DNA of 64,000 nucleotides from Streptomyces fodineus (GTDB lineage: Bacteria > Actinomycetota > Actinomycetes > Streptomycetales > Streptomycetaceae): contig NZ_CP017248.1 in NCBI RefSeq assembly GCF_001735805.1, positions 6,944,001 to 7,008,000 of the forward strand, given 5' to 3'. Shown in pieces: positions 39,762 through 48,672 of this stretch. The position numbers and the translations under genes are program-made. The number at the start of each line of letters is the position of its first letter. Position 1 is the stretch's first letter. The notes beneath the pieces are model-generated. The model was given only the letters and a program-made list of their open reading frames with translations. It was not told where the DNA came from and ran no database searches.

Positions 39762-40649
39762 TCACGACGCCCAGATGCCGCTGATGTCCTTGGCGGAGGC
39801 CGCGTTGCCCGCGTGCGAGGTCAGGCCCTGGCTGTCCTCGAGGGTGCGCAGCAGGTCGTAGTGGTTGTACGTGGTGGAGCTGGACGACCCCGCGGCCACC
39901 GGCTGCCCGTACAGCACGGTCGGAATCCGGTTCCCGCTCAGCCGGTTGTCCTCGTCGAAGGTGATGACGAGCAGGCTGTTGTGGGTCTTGGCCCAACTCG
40001 CGTAGCCGCCCAGGTTGTTCTTCAGCCAGGTGTCACCGGTGGACACCGAGCAGTCGTGCATGTCGCTGCACAGGTTGGGGACCACGTACGACATCTGGGG
40101 CAGCGTCGAGTAGTCCGTCGGGAACTGGTCGAACGTCATGGCGCTCTCCGCCGGCACGTTGCCGAACCCGAACCACGGGTTGTGCTTCTGGGCGTAGTCG
40201 CCGCTGCTGCACGTGGTGTCACCCTGGCCGGGCAGATCCTCGTTGTAGCTGGCCCAGGTACGGCCGGCGTCGATCACCTCGGACGCCAGGTTGGGCGCCG
40301 AGGAGAAACCGGGCGTGACACAACTGTCGTCCGTGATGCCCTGGGTGTCGCCGGAGAACATCGCGTAGTAGTTCGGCTGGCTCGGGTGGGTCTCGGCGTA
40401 CGACTGCGTCAGGTTGGCACCTCCCGACTTCAGCGAGTTGATGTACGGGGCGCGGGAGGAGCCGATGACCTGGCTGTACGCGTGGTTCTCGAAGACCACG
40501 ACGACCACGTGGTCCGGGCTCGGCACGGCGCCCGCGGCGTGCGCGGACCCCTCGCCGATCCCGGTCCACAGCCCGAACGCGACCGCGGCGAGGGCCGCTG
40601 CGGACGCCACGACGGTACGGGTGCGGCGATACACGGAACTGCCGGACAC
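39762..40649 (-). CDS. Secreted phosphoesterase/acid-phosphatase-family protein
   Basis: The 295-residue protein has a signal peptide (VVASAAALAAVAFGLWTGIG, cleavage near AHAAG). A phosphoesterase-family domain (phospholipase C/AcpA superfamily) follows: HVVVVVFENHAYSQVIG (metal-binding Glu-Asn at the start), YAETHPSQPNYYAMFSGDTQG and LLVITFDEDN, then YNHYDLLRTLEDSQGL. The GTG 40649 start follows GGAGG by 5 bases, better than an in-frame ATG at 40733. Family members cleave phosphomonoesters or phospholipids. It is the first gene of a three-gene operon. Confidence 0.85.
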   Translation of the reverse strand: MSGSSVYRRTRTVVASAAALAAVAFGLWTGIGEGSAHAAGAVPSPDHVVVVVFENHAYSQVIGSSRAPYINSLKSGGANLTQSYAETHPSQPNYYAMFSGDTQGITDDSCVTPGFSSAPNLASEVIDAGRTWASYNEDLPGQGDTTCSSGDYAQKHNPWFGFGNVPAESAMTFDQFPTDYSTLPQMSYVVPNLCSDMHDCSVSTGDTWLKNNLGGYASWAKTHNSLLVITFDEDNRLSGNRIPTVLYGQPVAAGSSSSTTYNHYDLLRTLEDSQGLTSHAGNAASAKDISGIWAS

Positions 40650-40956
40650 ATCAACCTCCGGTGTGGGGGGCGGAACGGGGCTGGCGGTGCGGACAGAGCA
40701 TGCACACGTCAACATTCCCCCGCCGTACGGCACCGAACCAAGAGGATGAAGACCAGATGAACGACTCCCGCGCCCCCCGCACCGAACCCGAGGACACCCA
40801 GGCGCACCAGCGGCCCGATGAGGAGCCCGGTACAGGGAGGGAAAGGCGCCGCAGGCGACCGGTCCCGCACGCTCGCACCCACCCCCGCCCCCCTCCGGTT
40901 AGGCTCTGGCCAGGACGGTTCCGATGCGAGACGTATGCAAAGGGGAGGCCACGGAG
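40650..40956. other. Intergenic region before glnE with one doubtful small ORF
   Basis: This 307-bp stretch separates the divergent phosphoesterase and glnE genes. A 67-codon frame from ATG 40757 to 40960 (MNDSRAPRTEPEDTQ...) is Arg/Pro/Glu-rich, overlaps the glnE start and has only a weak ribosome site (GAGGA), so I do not call it a gene. A GTTAGGCT stretch near 40895 could be a -10 region for glnE. Confidence 0.4.
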
Positions 40957-43900
40957 ATGACGCCGGGGCGCAGAAGCAGTACCTTCACCCGTCTGCTCCG
41001 GCACGGCTTCACCGACCCCTCCGCAGCGGAGCGTCTCCTCGACGGCCCGGAGCTCACCGCCGTCCGCGACGACCCCGTCCTGCTGGAAGCCCTCGGCGCC
41101 ACCCCGGACCCCGACCTCGCCCTGCACGGCCTGGTGCGTCTCCTGGAGGCCCAGCCCGCCCCCACCGCCCACCGCGAACTGCTGGACACCCTCATCGCGG
41201 CCAAGCCCCTGCGTGACCGCCTCCTCGGTGTCCTCGGCGCCTCCGCCGCCCTCACCGACCACCTGGCCCGCCACCCCGGCGACTGGCGCGCCCTGGTCAC
41301 CTACGAGCCGCAGGACCTGCACCCGGGCCTCACGGAGTTCGAGCGCGGCCTGGCCGAGGCCACCGACCCGGTCCTGCTCCGCATCGCCTACCGCCGCTGT
41401 CTGCTCTCCATCGCCGCCCGGGACGTCTGCGGCACCATCGACGTCGCCGAGACGGCCGCCGAACTCGCCGACCTCGCCACCGCCACCCTGCGCGCCGCCC
41501 TGGCCATAGCGCGGGCGCAGGCCCCCGAGGACGATGCCGCCTGCCGCCTCGCGGTGATCGCGATGGGCAAGTGCGGCGGCCACGAACTGAACTACGTCTC
41601 CGACGTGGACGTGATCTTCGTAGCCGAAGCGGCCGAAGGCACCACCGAGGCCAAGGCACTCACCGCCGCCACCCGCCTCGCCTCCCACCTCATGCGGATC
41701 TGTTCCGAGACCACCGTGGAGGGCTCCATCTGGCCGGTGGACGCCAACCTGCGCCCCGAGGGCCGCAACGGCCCCCTGGTGCGCACTCTCTCCTCCCACC
41801 TCGCCTACTACCAGCGCTGGGCGAAGACCTGGGAGTTCCAGGCCCTCCTCAAGGCCCGCCCGGTGGCCGGCGACTCCGCCCTCGGCCAGGCGTACATCGA
41901 GGCACTGGAACCCATGGTCTGGACGGCGGCCGAGCGCGAGAACTTCGTAGCGGACGTCCAGAAGATGCGCCGGCGCGTCGTGGAGAACATCCCGGCGTCC
42001 GAGATCGAGCGCGAGCTCAAGCTCGGCCCCGGCGGTCTGCGCGACGTCGAATTCGCCGTCCAGCTCCTGCAGTTGGTGCACGGCCGCACCGACCTCGCCC
42101 TGCGCAGCGGCACCACCCTGGACGCCCTCCAGGCCCTGGCCGCCGGAGGCTACGTCGGCCGCGAGGACGCCGCCCGCCTGGACGAGGCGTACCGCTTCCT
42201 GCGCTCGATGGAGCACCGCATCCAGCTCTACCGCCTGCGCCGCACCCACCTCGTCCCCGTGGCCGAGGAGGACCAGCGGCGCCTCGGCCGCTCCCTCGGC
42301 CTGCGCAGCGACCCGGCGGCCGAGCTGATCCGGGAGTGGAAGCGGCACACCGGCGTCGTACGACGGCTGCACGAGAAGCTCTTCTACCGCCCCCTCCTCG
42401 ACGCGGTCGCCCAACTCGCCCCCGGCGAGGCCCGCCTGAGCCCCGAGGCGGCCCGCGAGCGCCTGGTCGCCCTCGGCTACGCCGACCCGGCCGCCGCCCT
42501 GCGCCACCTGGAGGCCCTGGCCTCCGGCGTAACCCGCAAGGCGGCCATCCAGCGCACCCTGCTCCCCGTCCTGCTGGGCTGGTTCGCCGACTCCGCCGAC
42601 CCGGACGCGGGCCTGCTGAACTTCCGCAAGGTCTCGGACGCGCTCGGCAAGACCCCCTGGTACCTGCGGCTCCTGCGCGACGAGGGCGCGGCGGCCGAGA
42701 ACCTGGCCCGCGTCCTGTCGGCGGGCCGCCTCGCCCCCGACCTCCTCATGCGCGCCCCCGAGGCGGTGGCCCTGCTGGGCGACGGCGACGGCACCGGCAC
42801 GAGCGGCGGGGGACTGGCGCCCCGCGGGCGCGGCCACCTGGAACAGGAGATCCTGGCCGCCGTGGGCCGCGCGGAGAACGCCGAGCAGGGCGTCACCGCG
42901 GCCCGCGGGGTGCGCCGCCGCGAGCTGTTCCGTACGGCGGCCGGAGACATCGTCGGCTCCTACGGCACCGAGACCAGCCCCGCCGAGGCCGACCAGGGCG
43001 CCCTCGTGGACCGGGTCGGCGCGGCGGTCTCCGACCTCACCGCGGCCACCCTCGCCGGCGCCCTGCGCGCGGTGGTCCGGGACGGCTGGGGCGACATGCT
43101 CCCCACCCGGTTCGCGATCATAGGAATGGGCCGTTTCGGCGGCCACGAGCTGGGCTACGGCTCCGACGCCGACGTCGTCTTCGTACACGAACCGCAGGAC
43201 GGCGTCGACGAGCACGAGGCAGCCGCGGCCGCGAACAAGGTCGTCGCCGAGATGCGCCGCCTGCTCCAGCTGCCCAGCGCCGACCCGCCGCTGCTCATCG
43301 ACGCCGACCTGCGCCCGGAGGGCAAGTCGGGCCCGCTGGTGCGCACCCTGAAGTCGTACGAGGCGTACTACCGCCGCTGGTCCCTGGTCTGGGAGTCCCA
43401 GGCGCTGCTGCGGGCGGAACACGTGGCCGGGGACGAGGAGCTCGGCCGGCGTTTCACGGCCCTCATCGACCCCCTCCGCTACCCGGCCCACGGCCTCGGC
43501 GAGGACGCCGTACGCGAGATCCGCCGGCTGAAGGCCCGTATGGAGGCCGAGCGCCTGCCGCGCGGCGCCGACCCCAAGCTGCACACCAAGCTCGGTCCGG
43601 GCGGCCTGTCCGACGTCGAGTGGACCGTCCAGCTGTTGCAGCTCCGGCACGGCTGGGACACCCCCGGCCTGCGCACCACCCGCACCCGTGAGGCGCTGGC
43701 CGCCGCGCGCGAGGCCGGGCTGCTGCCGGCCGAGGAGGCGGAGATCCTGGACGAGGCCTGGGTACTGGCCACCCGGGTGCGCAACGCGGTGATGCTGGTC
43801 CGCGGCCGGGCGGGGGACACCTTCCCCACCGAGCCCCGCGAGCTGGCCGCCGTGGGCCGTTACCTGGGCTACGGCGCCGGGCACGCCGGGGACATGCTGG

Positions 43901-43965
43901 ACGCGTACCGCCGTACCGCCCGCAGGGCGCGCACGGTGGTGGAGGAGCTGTTCTACGCCGACTGA
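40957..43965 (+). CDS. glnE: Bifunctional glutamine synthetase adenylyltransferase/deadenylylase
   Basis: The 1002-residue enzyme adds AMP to, and removes it from, glutamine synthetase. It has two nucleotidyltransferase halves. The N half (deadenylylase) has AMGKCGGHELNYVSDVDVIF and PGGLRDVEFAVQLLQLVHG. The C half (adenylylase) has IGMGRFGGHELGYGSDADVVF, with the metal-binding Asp pair, and PGGLSDVEWTVQLLQLRHG. The length matches actinobacterial GlnE. ATG 40957 is preferred over ATG 40924 because GGGGAGG sits 8 bases upstream. The 3' end overlaps the convergent PAP2 gene by 13 bases. Confidence 0.96.
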   Translation: MTPGRRSSTFTRLLRHGFTDPSAAERLLDGPELTAVRDDPVLLEALGATPDPDLALHGLVRLLEAQPAPTAHRELLDTLIAAKPLRDRLLGVLGASAALTDHLARHPGDWRALVTYEPQDLHPGLTEFERGLAEATDPVLLRIAYRRCLLSIAARDVCGTIDVAETAAELADLATATLRAALAIARAQAPEDDAACRLAVIAMGKCGGHELNYVSDVDVIFVAEAAEGTTEAKALTAATRLASHLMRICSETTVEGSIWPVDANLRPEGRNGPLVRTLSSHLAYYQRWAKTWEFQALLKARPVAGDSALGQAYIEALEPMVWTAAERENFVADVQKMRRRVVENIPASEIERELKLGPGGLRDVEFAVQLLQLVHGRTDLALRSGTTLDALQALAAGGYVGREDAARLDEAYRFLRSMEHRIQLYRLRRTHLVPVAEEDQRRLGRSLGLRSDPAAELIREWKRHTGVVRRLHEKLFYRPLLDAVAQLAPGEARLSPEAARERLVALGYADPAAALRHLEALASGVTRKAAIQRTLLPVLLGWFADSADPDAGLLNFRKVSDALGKTPWYLRLLRDEGAAAENLARVLSAGRLAPDLLMRAPEAVALLGDGDGTGTSGGGLAPRGRGHLEQEILAAVGRAENAEQGVTAARGVRRRELFRTAAGDIVGSYGTETSPAEADQGALVDRVGAAVSDLTAATLAGALRAVVRDGWGDMLPTRFAIIGMGRFGGHELGYGSDADVVFVHEPQDGVDEHEAAAAANKVVAEMRRLLQLPSADPPLLIDADLRPEGKSGPLVRTLKSYEAYYRRWSLVWESQALLRAEHVAGDEELGRRFTALIDPLRYPAHGLGEDAVREIRRLKARMEAERLPRGADPKLHTKLGPGGLSDVEWTVQLLQLRHGWDTPGLRTTRTREALAAAREAGLLPAEEAEILDEAWVLATRVRNAVMLVRGRAGDTFPTEPRELAAVGRYLGYGAGHAGDMLDAYRRTARRARTVVEELFYAD

Positions 43966-44825
43966 GCGGCACCGACCGGTTCGCGACCCGCCACCGCGAC
44001 CACCCTCGGCAAGGCGTACGGCACCGTCCCGAACCACACCCGCGCCACCGTGAACCCGAAGGCCAGGCACAGCACACCGCCCACCGCGTCCAGCCAGAAA
44101 TGGTTGGCCGTGGCAACGATGACCAGCAGGGTGGTCGCCGGGTAGAGCAGGCCCAGCACCCGCACCCACGGCACGGACGCCAGCGCGAAGACCGTCAGCC
44201 CGCACCACATCGACCAGCCGATGTGCATCGAGGGCATCGCCGCGTACTGGTTCGACATGTGCTTCAGATCGCCGGAGGCCATCGAGCCCCAGGTGTGGTG
44301 CACCATGACCGTGTCCACGAAATGCCCGTCGCCCATCAACCGGGGCGGCGCGAGCGGAAACAGGTAGTAACCGACGAGCGCCACACCCGTGGTCGCGAAG
44401 AGCACCAGACGGGCCGCCGCGTACCGGCCCGGATGCCATCGGTACAGCCACACCAGGACACCGAGCGTGATGATGAAGTGCAGTGTGGCGTAGTAGTAGT
44501 TTATGCCGATGATCAGCCAAGACATCGAGTTCACGGCGTGGTTGACGGACCGCTCGACGGCGATGCCCAGATCGTGCTCGGCGCCCCAGATCCAGTCGGC
44601 GTTGCGCAGCGCCTTGCCCTTCTGCTCCGGGACGGCGTTGCGGATCAGTGAGTACGTCCAGTAACTCACCGCGATCAGAAGGACCTCGAACCACAGCCGG
44701 GGCCGCCGCGGCTGCCGCAGCCGGGCCAGGACGCCCTCTGTGTCGTGCTCGCCCGTGACCGCCTGTGGAACGGCCACCTCCTCGCGACCATCCGGCTCTG
44801 TCACGGTCGAGTCACTCATAGGCAT
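43953..44825 (-). CDS. PAP2/AUR1-like integral membrane phosphatase or transferase
   Basis: The 290-residue protein has about six spans and the phosphatase-superfamily motifs PSMHIGWSMW (P-S-x-H, active-site His) and ANHFWLDAVGG (the H-x-x-x-D nucleophile). FPLAPPRLM precedes them. This is the PAP2_3 layout related to inositol phosphorylceramide synthase AUR1, which acts on lipid phosphates at the membrane. Two nearby starts (44825 and 44819) are possible. It converges with glnE but shares no functional link that I can see. Confidence 0.85.
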   Translation of the reverse strand: MPMSDSTVTEPDGREEVAVPQAVTGEHDTEGVLARLRQPRRPRLWFEVLLIAVSYWTYSLIRNAVPEQKGKALRNADWIWGAEHDLGIAVERSVNHAVNSMSWLIIGINYYYATLHFIITLGVLVWLYRWHPGRYAAARLVLFATTGVALVGYYLFPLAPPRLMGDGHFVDTVMVHHTWGSMASGDLKHMSNQYAAMPSMHIGWSMWCGLTVFALASVPWVRVLGLLYPATTLLVIVATANHFWLDAVGGVLCLAFGFTVARVWFGTVPYALPRVVAVAGREPVGAAQSA

Positions 44826-44887
44826 CAAGTCTGCCAGAAAAGGGTCCTCCGCCCGATCATCCCAAGGCCGGGTCCGCGGCGCACTTT

Positions 44888-45922
44888 CTACGGCGTACGG
44901 ACGACATGCGGCGCCGAAGCCGTCGACCCGCGCACCACCAGCTCCGGCATGAACACGAATTCGCTGTGCGGCGCGGGCGTCCCGCCGATCTCCTCCAGCA
45001 ACGTGCGCACCGCGGCCTGGCCCATCGCCGGCACCGGCTTGCGGACCGTGGTCAGCGGCGGGTCGGTGAAGGCGATCAGCGGGGAGTCGTCGAAGCCGAC
45101 CACCGACACGTCCCGGGGCACTTCCAGACCCCGCTGCCGGGCCGCGCGTATCGCACCGAGCGCCATCATGTCGCTGGCACACACCACGGCCGTGCAGTCC
45201 CGCTCGATCAGCGCCGTCGCCGCCGCCTGACCGCCCTCCAGGGTGTACAGCGAGTGCTGGATCAGCTCGGTCTCGACGGCCTCGGCGGCGAACCCCAGCT
45301 GCTCCTGCATGGCCCGCACGAAGCCCTCGATCTTGCGCTGCACCGGCACGAACCGCTTCGGCCCGAGCGCGAGCCCGATCCGGGTGTGCCCGAGCGAGGC
45401 CAGATGGGTCACCGCGAGCGTCATCGCGGCCCGGTCGTCGGGGGAGATGAACGGCGCCTGCACCTTCGGCGAGAACCCGTCCACCAGCACGAACGGCACG
45501 CCCTGCGCCCGCAGCCGCTCATAGCGCTGCATGTCGGCGGTGGTGTCGGCGTGCAGCCCGGAGACATAGATGATCCCCGCGACCCCGCGGTCCACCAGCA
45601 TCTCGGTCAGCTCGTCCTCGGTCGACCCGCCCGGGGTCTGCGTGGCGAGCACCGGCGTGTAGCCCTGCCGGGTCAGCGCCTGGCCGATGACCTGGGCCAG
45701 AGCCGGGAATATCGGGTTCTCCAGCTCCGGCGTGATCAGACCGACCAGCCCCTCGCTGCGCTGCCGCAGCCGTACCGGGCGTTCGTAGCCCAGCACGTCC
45801 AGGGCGGCGAGCACGGACTGGCGGGTGGTGGCGGCGACGCCCGGTTTCCCGTTGAGGACCCGGCTGACAGTCGCTTCGCTCACCCCCGCCTGCGCAGCGA
45901 TGTCGGCAAGCCGTGTGGTCAC
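44888..45922 (-). CDS. malR: MalR, LacI-family repressor of maltose/maltodextrin genes
   Basis: The 344-residue protein has a LacI helix-turn-helix at the N-terminus, TTRLADIAAQAGVSEATVSR and VLNGKPGVA, then a periplasmic-binding-like core with LVGLITPELENPIFPALAQ and VSVVGFDDSPLIAFTDPPLTTVRKP. It is divergent from malE, as in S. coelicolor and S. lividans (Reg1). GTG 45922 gives the usual LacI start. However, an in-frame ATG at 46015 has a better ribosome site (GAGGGAG) and would add 31 Arg-rich residues, so the start is uncertain. Predicted targets are the CTTGC boxes before malE, the amylase and the pullulanase. Confidence 0.92.
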   Translation of the reverse strand: MTTRLADIAAQAGVSEATVSRVLNGKPGVAATTRQSVLAALDVLGYERPVRLRQRSEGLVGLITPELENPIFPALAQVIGQALTRQGYTPVLATQTPGGSTEDELTEMLVDRGVAGIIYVSGLHADTTADMQRYERLRAQGVPFVLVDGFSPKVQAPFISPDDRAAMTLAVTHLASLGHTRIGLALGPKRFVPVQRKIEGFVRAMQEQLGFAAEAVETELIQHSLYTLEGGQAAATALIERDCTAVVCASDMMALGAIRAARQRGLEVPRDVSVVGFDDSPLIAFTDPPLTTVRKPVPAMGQAAVRTLLEEIGGTPAPHSEFVFMPELVVRGSTASAPHVVRTP

Positions 45923-46045
45923 GGCACCGGACTGTACCGGTCGTATGCCGCCTTGCACACCGACGGGACGCCTTGCGCGGGCGGCCGGACGGCCCGTCCT
46001 GGGTTGCTGCCTCATCGGGCTCCCTCGAATGGATGGTGGCAAGAG

Positions 46046-46133
46046 CTTGCAGAGTCTTGCACAAGTGTGGCCTCTCGTCTGAGCGGTAACGACAGGGTAA
46101 CCATCGTGTTCCCTTGCACTTTTTTTCTGCAAG
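46046..46133. promoter_or_regulatory. MalR-type operator boxes between malR and malE
   Basis: Direct CTTGCA repeats lie at 46046-46051 and 46056-46061 (10 bp apart). An inverted pair, CTTGCA-N9-TGCAAG, lies at 46113-46133. The latter sits just upstream of the candidate malE promoter. Confidence 0.65.
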
Positions 46134-46136
46134 GTC

Positions 46137-46165
46137 TTTCGCAACGCTTACAACGCTGTTACGTT
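46137..46165 (+). promoter_or_regulatory. Candidate malE promoter
   Basis: TTTCGC (46137-46142) and TACGTT (46160-46165) are separated by 17 bp, about 100 bases before the malE start. The inverted CTTGCA box touches the upstream edge. Confidence 0.4.
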
Positions 46166-46267
46166 CCTGGTCGCCCGGCCGCCGCAACGGCGCTGTCGGC
46201 AAGACCGCGGGGACGGCGGACGGGACCGCCCCCGCCTCACTCGGGCTTAAACCCTCAAGGAGAACTC

Positions 46268-47548
46268 ATGCGGCGTGGCATAGCGGCCTCCGCGCTGGTG
46301 GCGTCCTTCGCCCTCGCGGCGACGGCCTGCGGCGGGAGCAGCGACAGCGGGAACGGCGACAAGGCCGGCGGCCCCGTCACCATCACCTGGTGGGACACCT
46401 CCAACGCCACCAATGAGGCACCGACGTACCAGGCCCTGGTCAAGCAGTTCGAGGCCGCCAACAAGAACATCAAGGTCAAGTACGTCAACGTCCCCTTCGA
46501 CCAGGCGCAGAACAAGTTCGACACCGCCGCCGGTGCCAGCGGCGCCCCGGACGTGCTGCGCTCCGAGGTCGGCTGGACCCCGGCCTTCGCCAAGAAGGGC
46601 TACTTCCTGCCGCTGGACGGCACCGACGCCCTCGCCGACCAGGCCAAGTTCCAGCCCAACCTGATCAAGCAGGCCCAGTTCCAGGGCAAGACCTACGGCG
46701 TGCCGCTGGTCACCGACACCCTCGCGCTGGTCTACAACAAGGCGCTGTTCAAGAAGGCCGGCATCACCGACGCCCCCAAGACCTGGGACGAGCTGAAGTC
46801 CGACGCCGCCAAGATCGACTCCAAGGACAAGGTGTACGGCTACTGGGGCTCCACCCAGGCCTACTACGCCCAGACCTTCCTCTACGGCGAGGGCACCGAC
46901 ACCGTCGACGCGACCGCCAAGAAGATCACCGTCGACTCGGCCGCCGCGAAGAAGGCCTACGGCACCTGGCTGAGCACCTTCTCCGGGCAGGGCCTGCACA
47001 AGGCCGACACCACCGCCGACGCCTACGCCCACATCCAGGACGCCTTCGTCAACGGCAAGGTCGCCGCGATCATCCAGGGCCCCTGGGAGATCACGAACAT
47101 CTACAAGGGCAGCGCCTTCACGGACAAGTCCAACCTGGGTATCGCCACCGTCCCGGCCGGCTCCACCGGCAAGGCGGGCGCCCCGACCGGCGGCCACAAC
47201 CTCTCGGTCTACGCCGGCTCCGACAAGGCCCACCAGGCCGCGGCGCTGAAGTTCGTGAAGTTCATGACCTCGGCGGCCTCCCAGGAGACCATCGCCCTGA
47301 AGAACTCCACCCTGCCCACCCGCTCCGACGCCTACACCGACAAGGTCAAGGCCGACCCCGGCATCGCCGGCTACCAGGGCGTCCTGTCCGCCGCCCGGCC
47401 GCGCCCGGCCCTGCCCGAGTACAGCTCCCTGTGGAACCCGCTGGACATCGAGCTGCCCAAGATCGCCGACGGCAAGGAGTCGCTGGACAAGGGCCTGGGC
47501 AACGCCGAGGTGGCCATCACCAAGCTGGTGCCCGACTTCAGCAAGTGA
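46268..47548 (+). CDS. malE: Maltose/maltodextrin-binding lipoprotein
   Basis: The 426-residue substrate-binding protein of the MalEFG importer has a signal ending in the lipobox LAATAC, so the mature protein is lipid-anchored outside the membrane. Family segments are VTITWWDTSNATNEAPTYQ, LRSEVGWTPAFAKKGYFLPL, VPLVTDTLALVYNKALFKKAGI and AAIIQGPWEITNIYKG. The ATG has AAGGAG 5 bases upstream. It is first of the malEFG operon, with a hairpin before malF and MalR boxes in the promoter region. It binds maltose and longer dextrins released by the amylases encoded downstream. Confidence 0.95.
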   Translation: MRRGIAASALVASFALAATACGGSSDSGNGDKAGGPVTITWWDTSNATNEAPTYQALVKQFEAANKNIKVKYVNVPFDQAQNKFDTAAGASGAPDVLRSEVGWTPAFAKKGYFLPLDGTDALADQAKFQPNLIKQAQFQGKTYGVPLVTDTLALVYNKALFKKAGITDAPKTWDELKSDAAKIDSKDKVYGYWGSTQAYYAQTFLYGEGTDTVDATAKKITVDSAAAKKAYGTWLSTFSGQGLHKADTTADAYAHIQDAFVNGKVAAIIQGPWEITNIYKGSAFTDKSNLGIATVPAGSTGKAGAPTGGHNLSVYAGSDKAHQAAALKFVKFMTSAASQETIALKNSTLPTRSDAYTDKVKADPGIAGYQGVLSAARPRPALPEYSSLWNPLDIELPKIADGKESLDKGLGNAEVAITKLVPDFSK

Positions 47549-47555
47549 CGCCCGC

Positions 47556-47602
47556 GTGGCCGTCGGATCCTCCCTTGAAGGGGGGAAGGATCCGACGGCC
47601 AC
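47556..47602 (+). terminator. Intercistronic hairpin between malE and malF
   Basis: A 15-bp perfect stem (47556-47570 / 47588-47602) has an inner TCCC/GGGA helix and no T-run. It is likely to stabilise malE mRNA or attenuate read-through, giving more binding protein than permease. Confidence 0.8.
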
Positions 47603-47648
47603 CGGCCTGTGCCCAGGCCCGCCCCCTGAACTGACGAAGGTGTCGAAC

Positions 47649-48653
47649 ATGACAGTCGCCATCGACCGCGCCACCGGCAGCCGCCGCGGTGACCGCGCGC
47701 CGCGGCCCGGCCTGGGCCAGCGCATCAGAAACGGACTCCAGAAGTACTGGTACGCCTACGCGATGATCGCGCCGGTGGTCATCGTGCTCGGCGTCATCGT
47801 GGGCTATCCGCTCCTGCGCGGTTTCTACCTCACCCTGACCGACGCCAACAGCCTCAACTCGGCGCGCACCATCGGCGTCAACCACATCGCCGCCACGTAC
47901 AGGTTCATCGGCCTCGACAACTACAAGGACATCCTGTTCGGCCCGTTGTCGTACGACCGCTTCTGGTCGCATTTCCTGTGGACCGTCTTCTGGACCGTCG
48001 CCTGCGTCGCCCTGCACTACACGATCGGTCTGGGCCTCGCGCTGATGCTCAACGAGAAGCTGCGCGGCCGCACCTTCTACCGGGTGCTGCTGGTCCTGCC
48101 CTGGGCGGTGCCGACCTTCGTCACCGTCTTCTCCTGGCGGATCATGCTCGCCGACTCCGGCGCGCTCAACCAGATCCTGCACGCGCTCCACCTGCCCCAG
48201 CCCCAGTGGCTGGAGGACACCTTCTGGCAGCGGTTCGCCGCGATCATGGTCAACACCTGGTGCGGTGTGCCGTTCATGATGCTCTCGCTGCTCGGCGGAC
48301 TGCAGTCCATCGACTCCACCCTCTATGAGGCCGCCGAGATGGACGGCGCGAGCGCCTGGCAGCGCTTCAGGCACGTCACCCTGCCGGGCCTGAGGTCCGT
48401 CAGCTCCACCGTCGTACTGCTCGGCATCATCTGGACCTTCAACCAGTTCGCCATCATCTTCCTGCTGTTCGGTCCCACCGGCGCGCCCGACGCCCAGATC
48501 CTCGTCACCTGGGCCTACTACCTGGGCTTCGGCCAGCAGCCGCGCGACTTCGCCCAGTCCGCCGCGTACGGCGTGCTGCTGTTGTCGGTGCTGACCGTCT
48601 TCACCTCCTTCTACTTCCGCTGGCTGAAGCGCAATGACCAGCTCGCCGTCTGA
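47649..48653 (+). CDS. malF: Maltodextrin ABC transporter permease MalF
   Basis: The 334-residue protein has six spans. The first helix is YAMIAPVVIVLGVIVGYPLL, and the EAA loop is YEAAEMDGASAWQRFRHVTL followed by PGL, where it docks on the shared ATPase. ATG 47649 with GAAGG upstream is chosen; a longer reading runs back through the hairpin. It pairs with MalG. No ATPase gene is in the operon, so a general one such as MsiK, encoded elsewhere, is presumably used, as known in Streptomyces. Confidence 0.95.
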   Translation: MTVAIDRATGSRRGDRAPRPGLGQRIRNGLQKYWYAYAMIAPVVIVLGVIVGYPLLRGFYLTLTDANSLNSARTIGVNHIAATYRFIGLDNYKDILFGPLSYDRFWSHFLWTVFWTVACVALHYTIGLGLALMLNEKLRGRTFYRVLLVLPWAVPTFVTVFSWRIMLADSGALNQILHALHLPQPQWLEDTFWQRFAAIMVNTWCGVPFMMLSLLGGLQSIDSTLYEAAEMDGASAWQRFRHVTLPGLRSVSSTVVLLGIIWTFNQFAIIFLLFGPTGAPDAQILVTWAYYLGFGQQPRDFAQSAAYGVLLLSVLTVFTSFYFRWLKRNDQLAV

Positions 48654-48672
48654 CGCCGCAGGAGCCGCCGCC

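Noticed and set aside
40757..40960. 67-codon ORF before glnE
   Set aside because: It is Arg/Pro-rich, overlaps the glnE start, has a weak ribosome site and no recognisable family.
40651..44694. 1347-codon minus-strand open frame across glnE
   Set aside because: It mirrors glnE, and the real gene is on the plus strand with full GlnE motifs.
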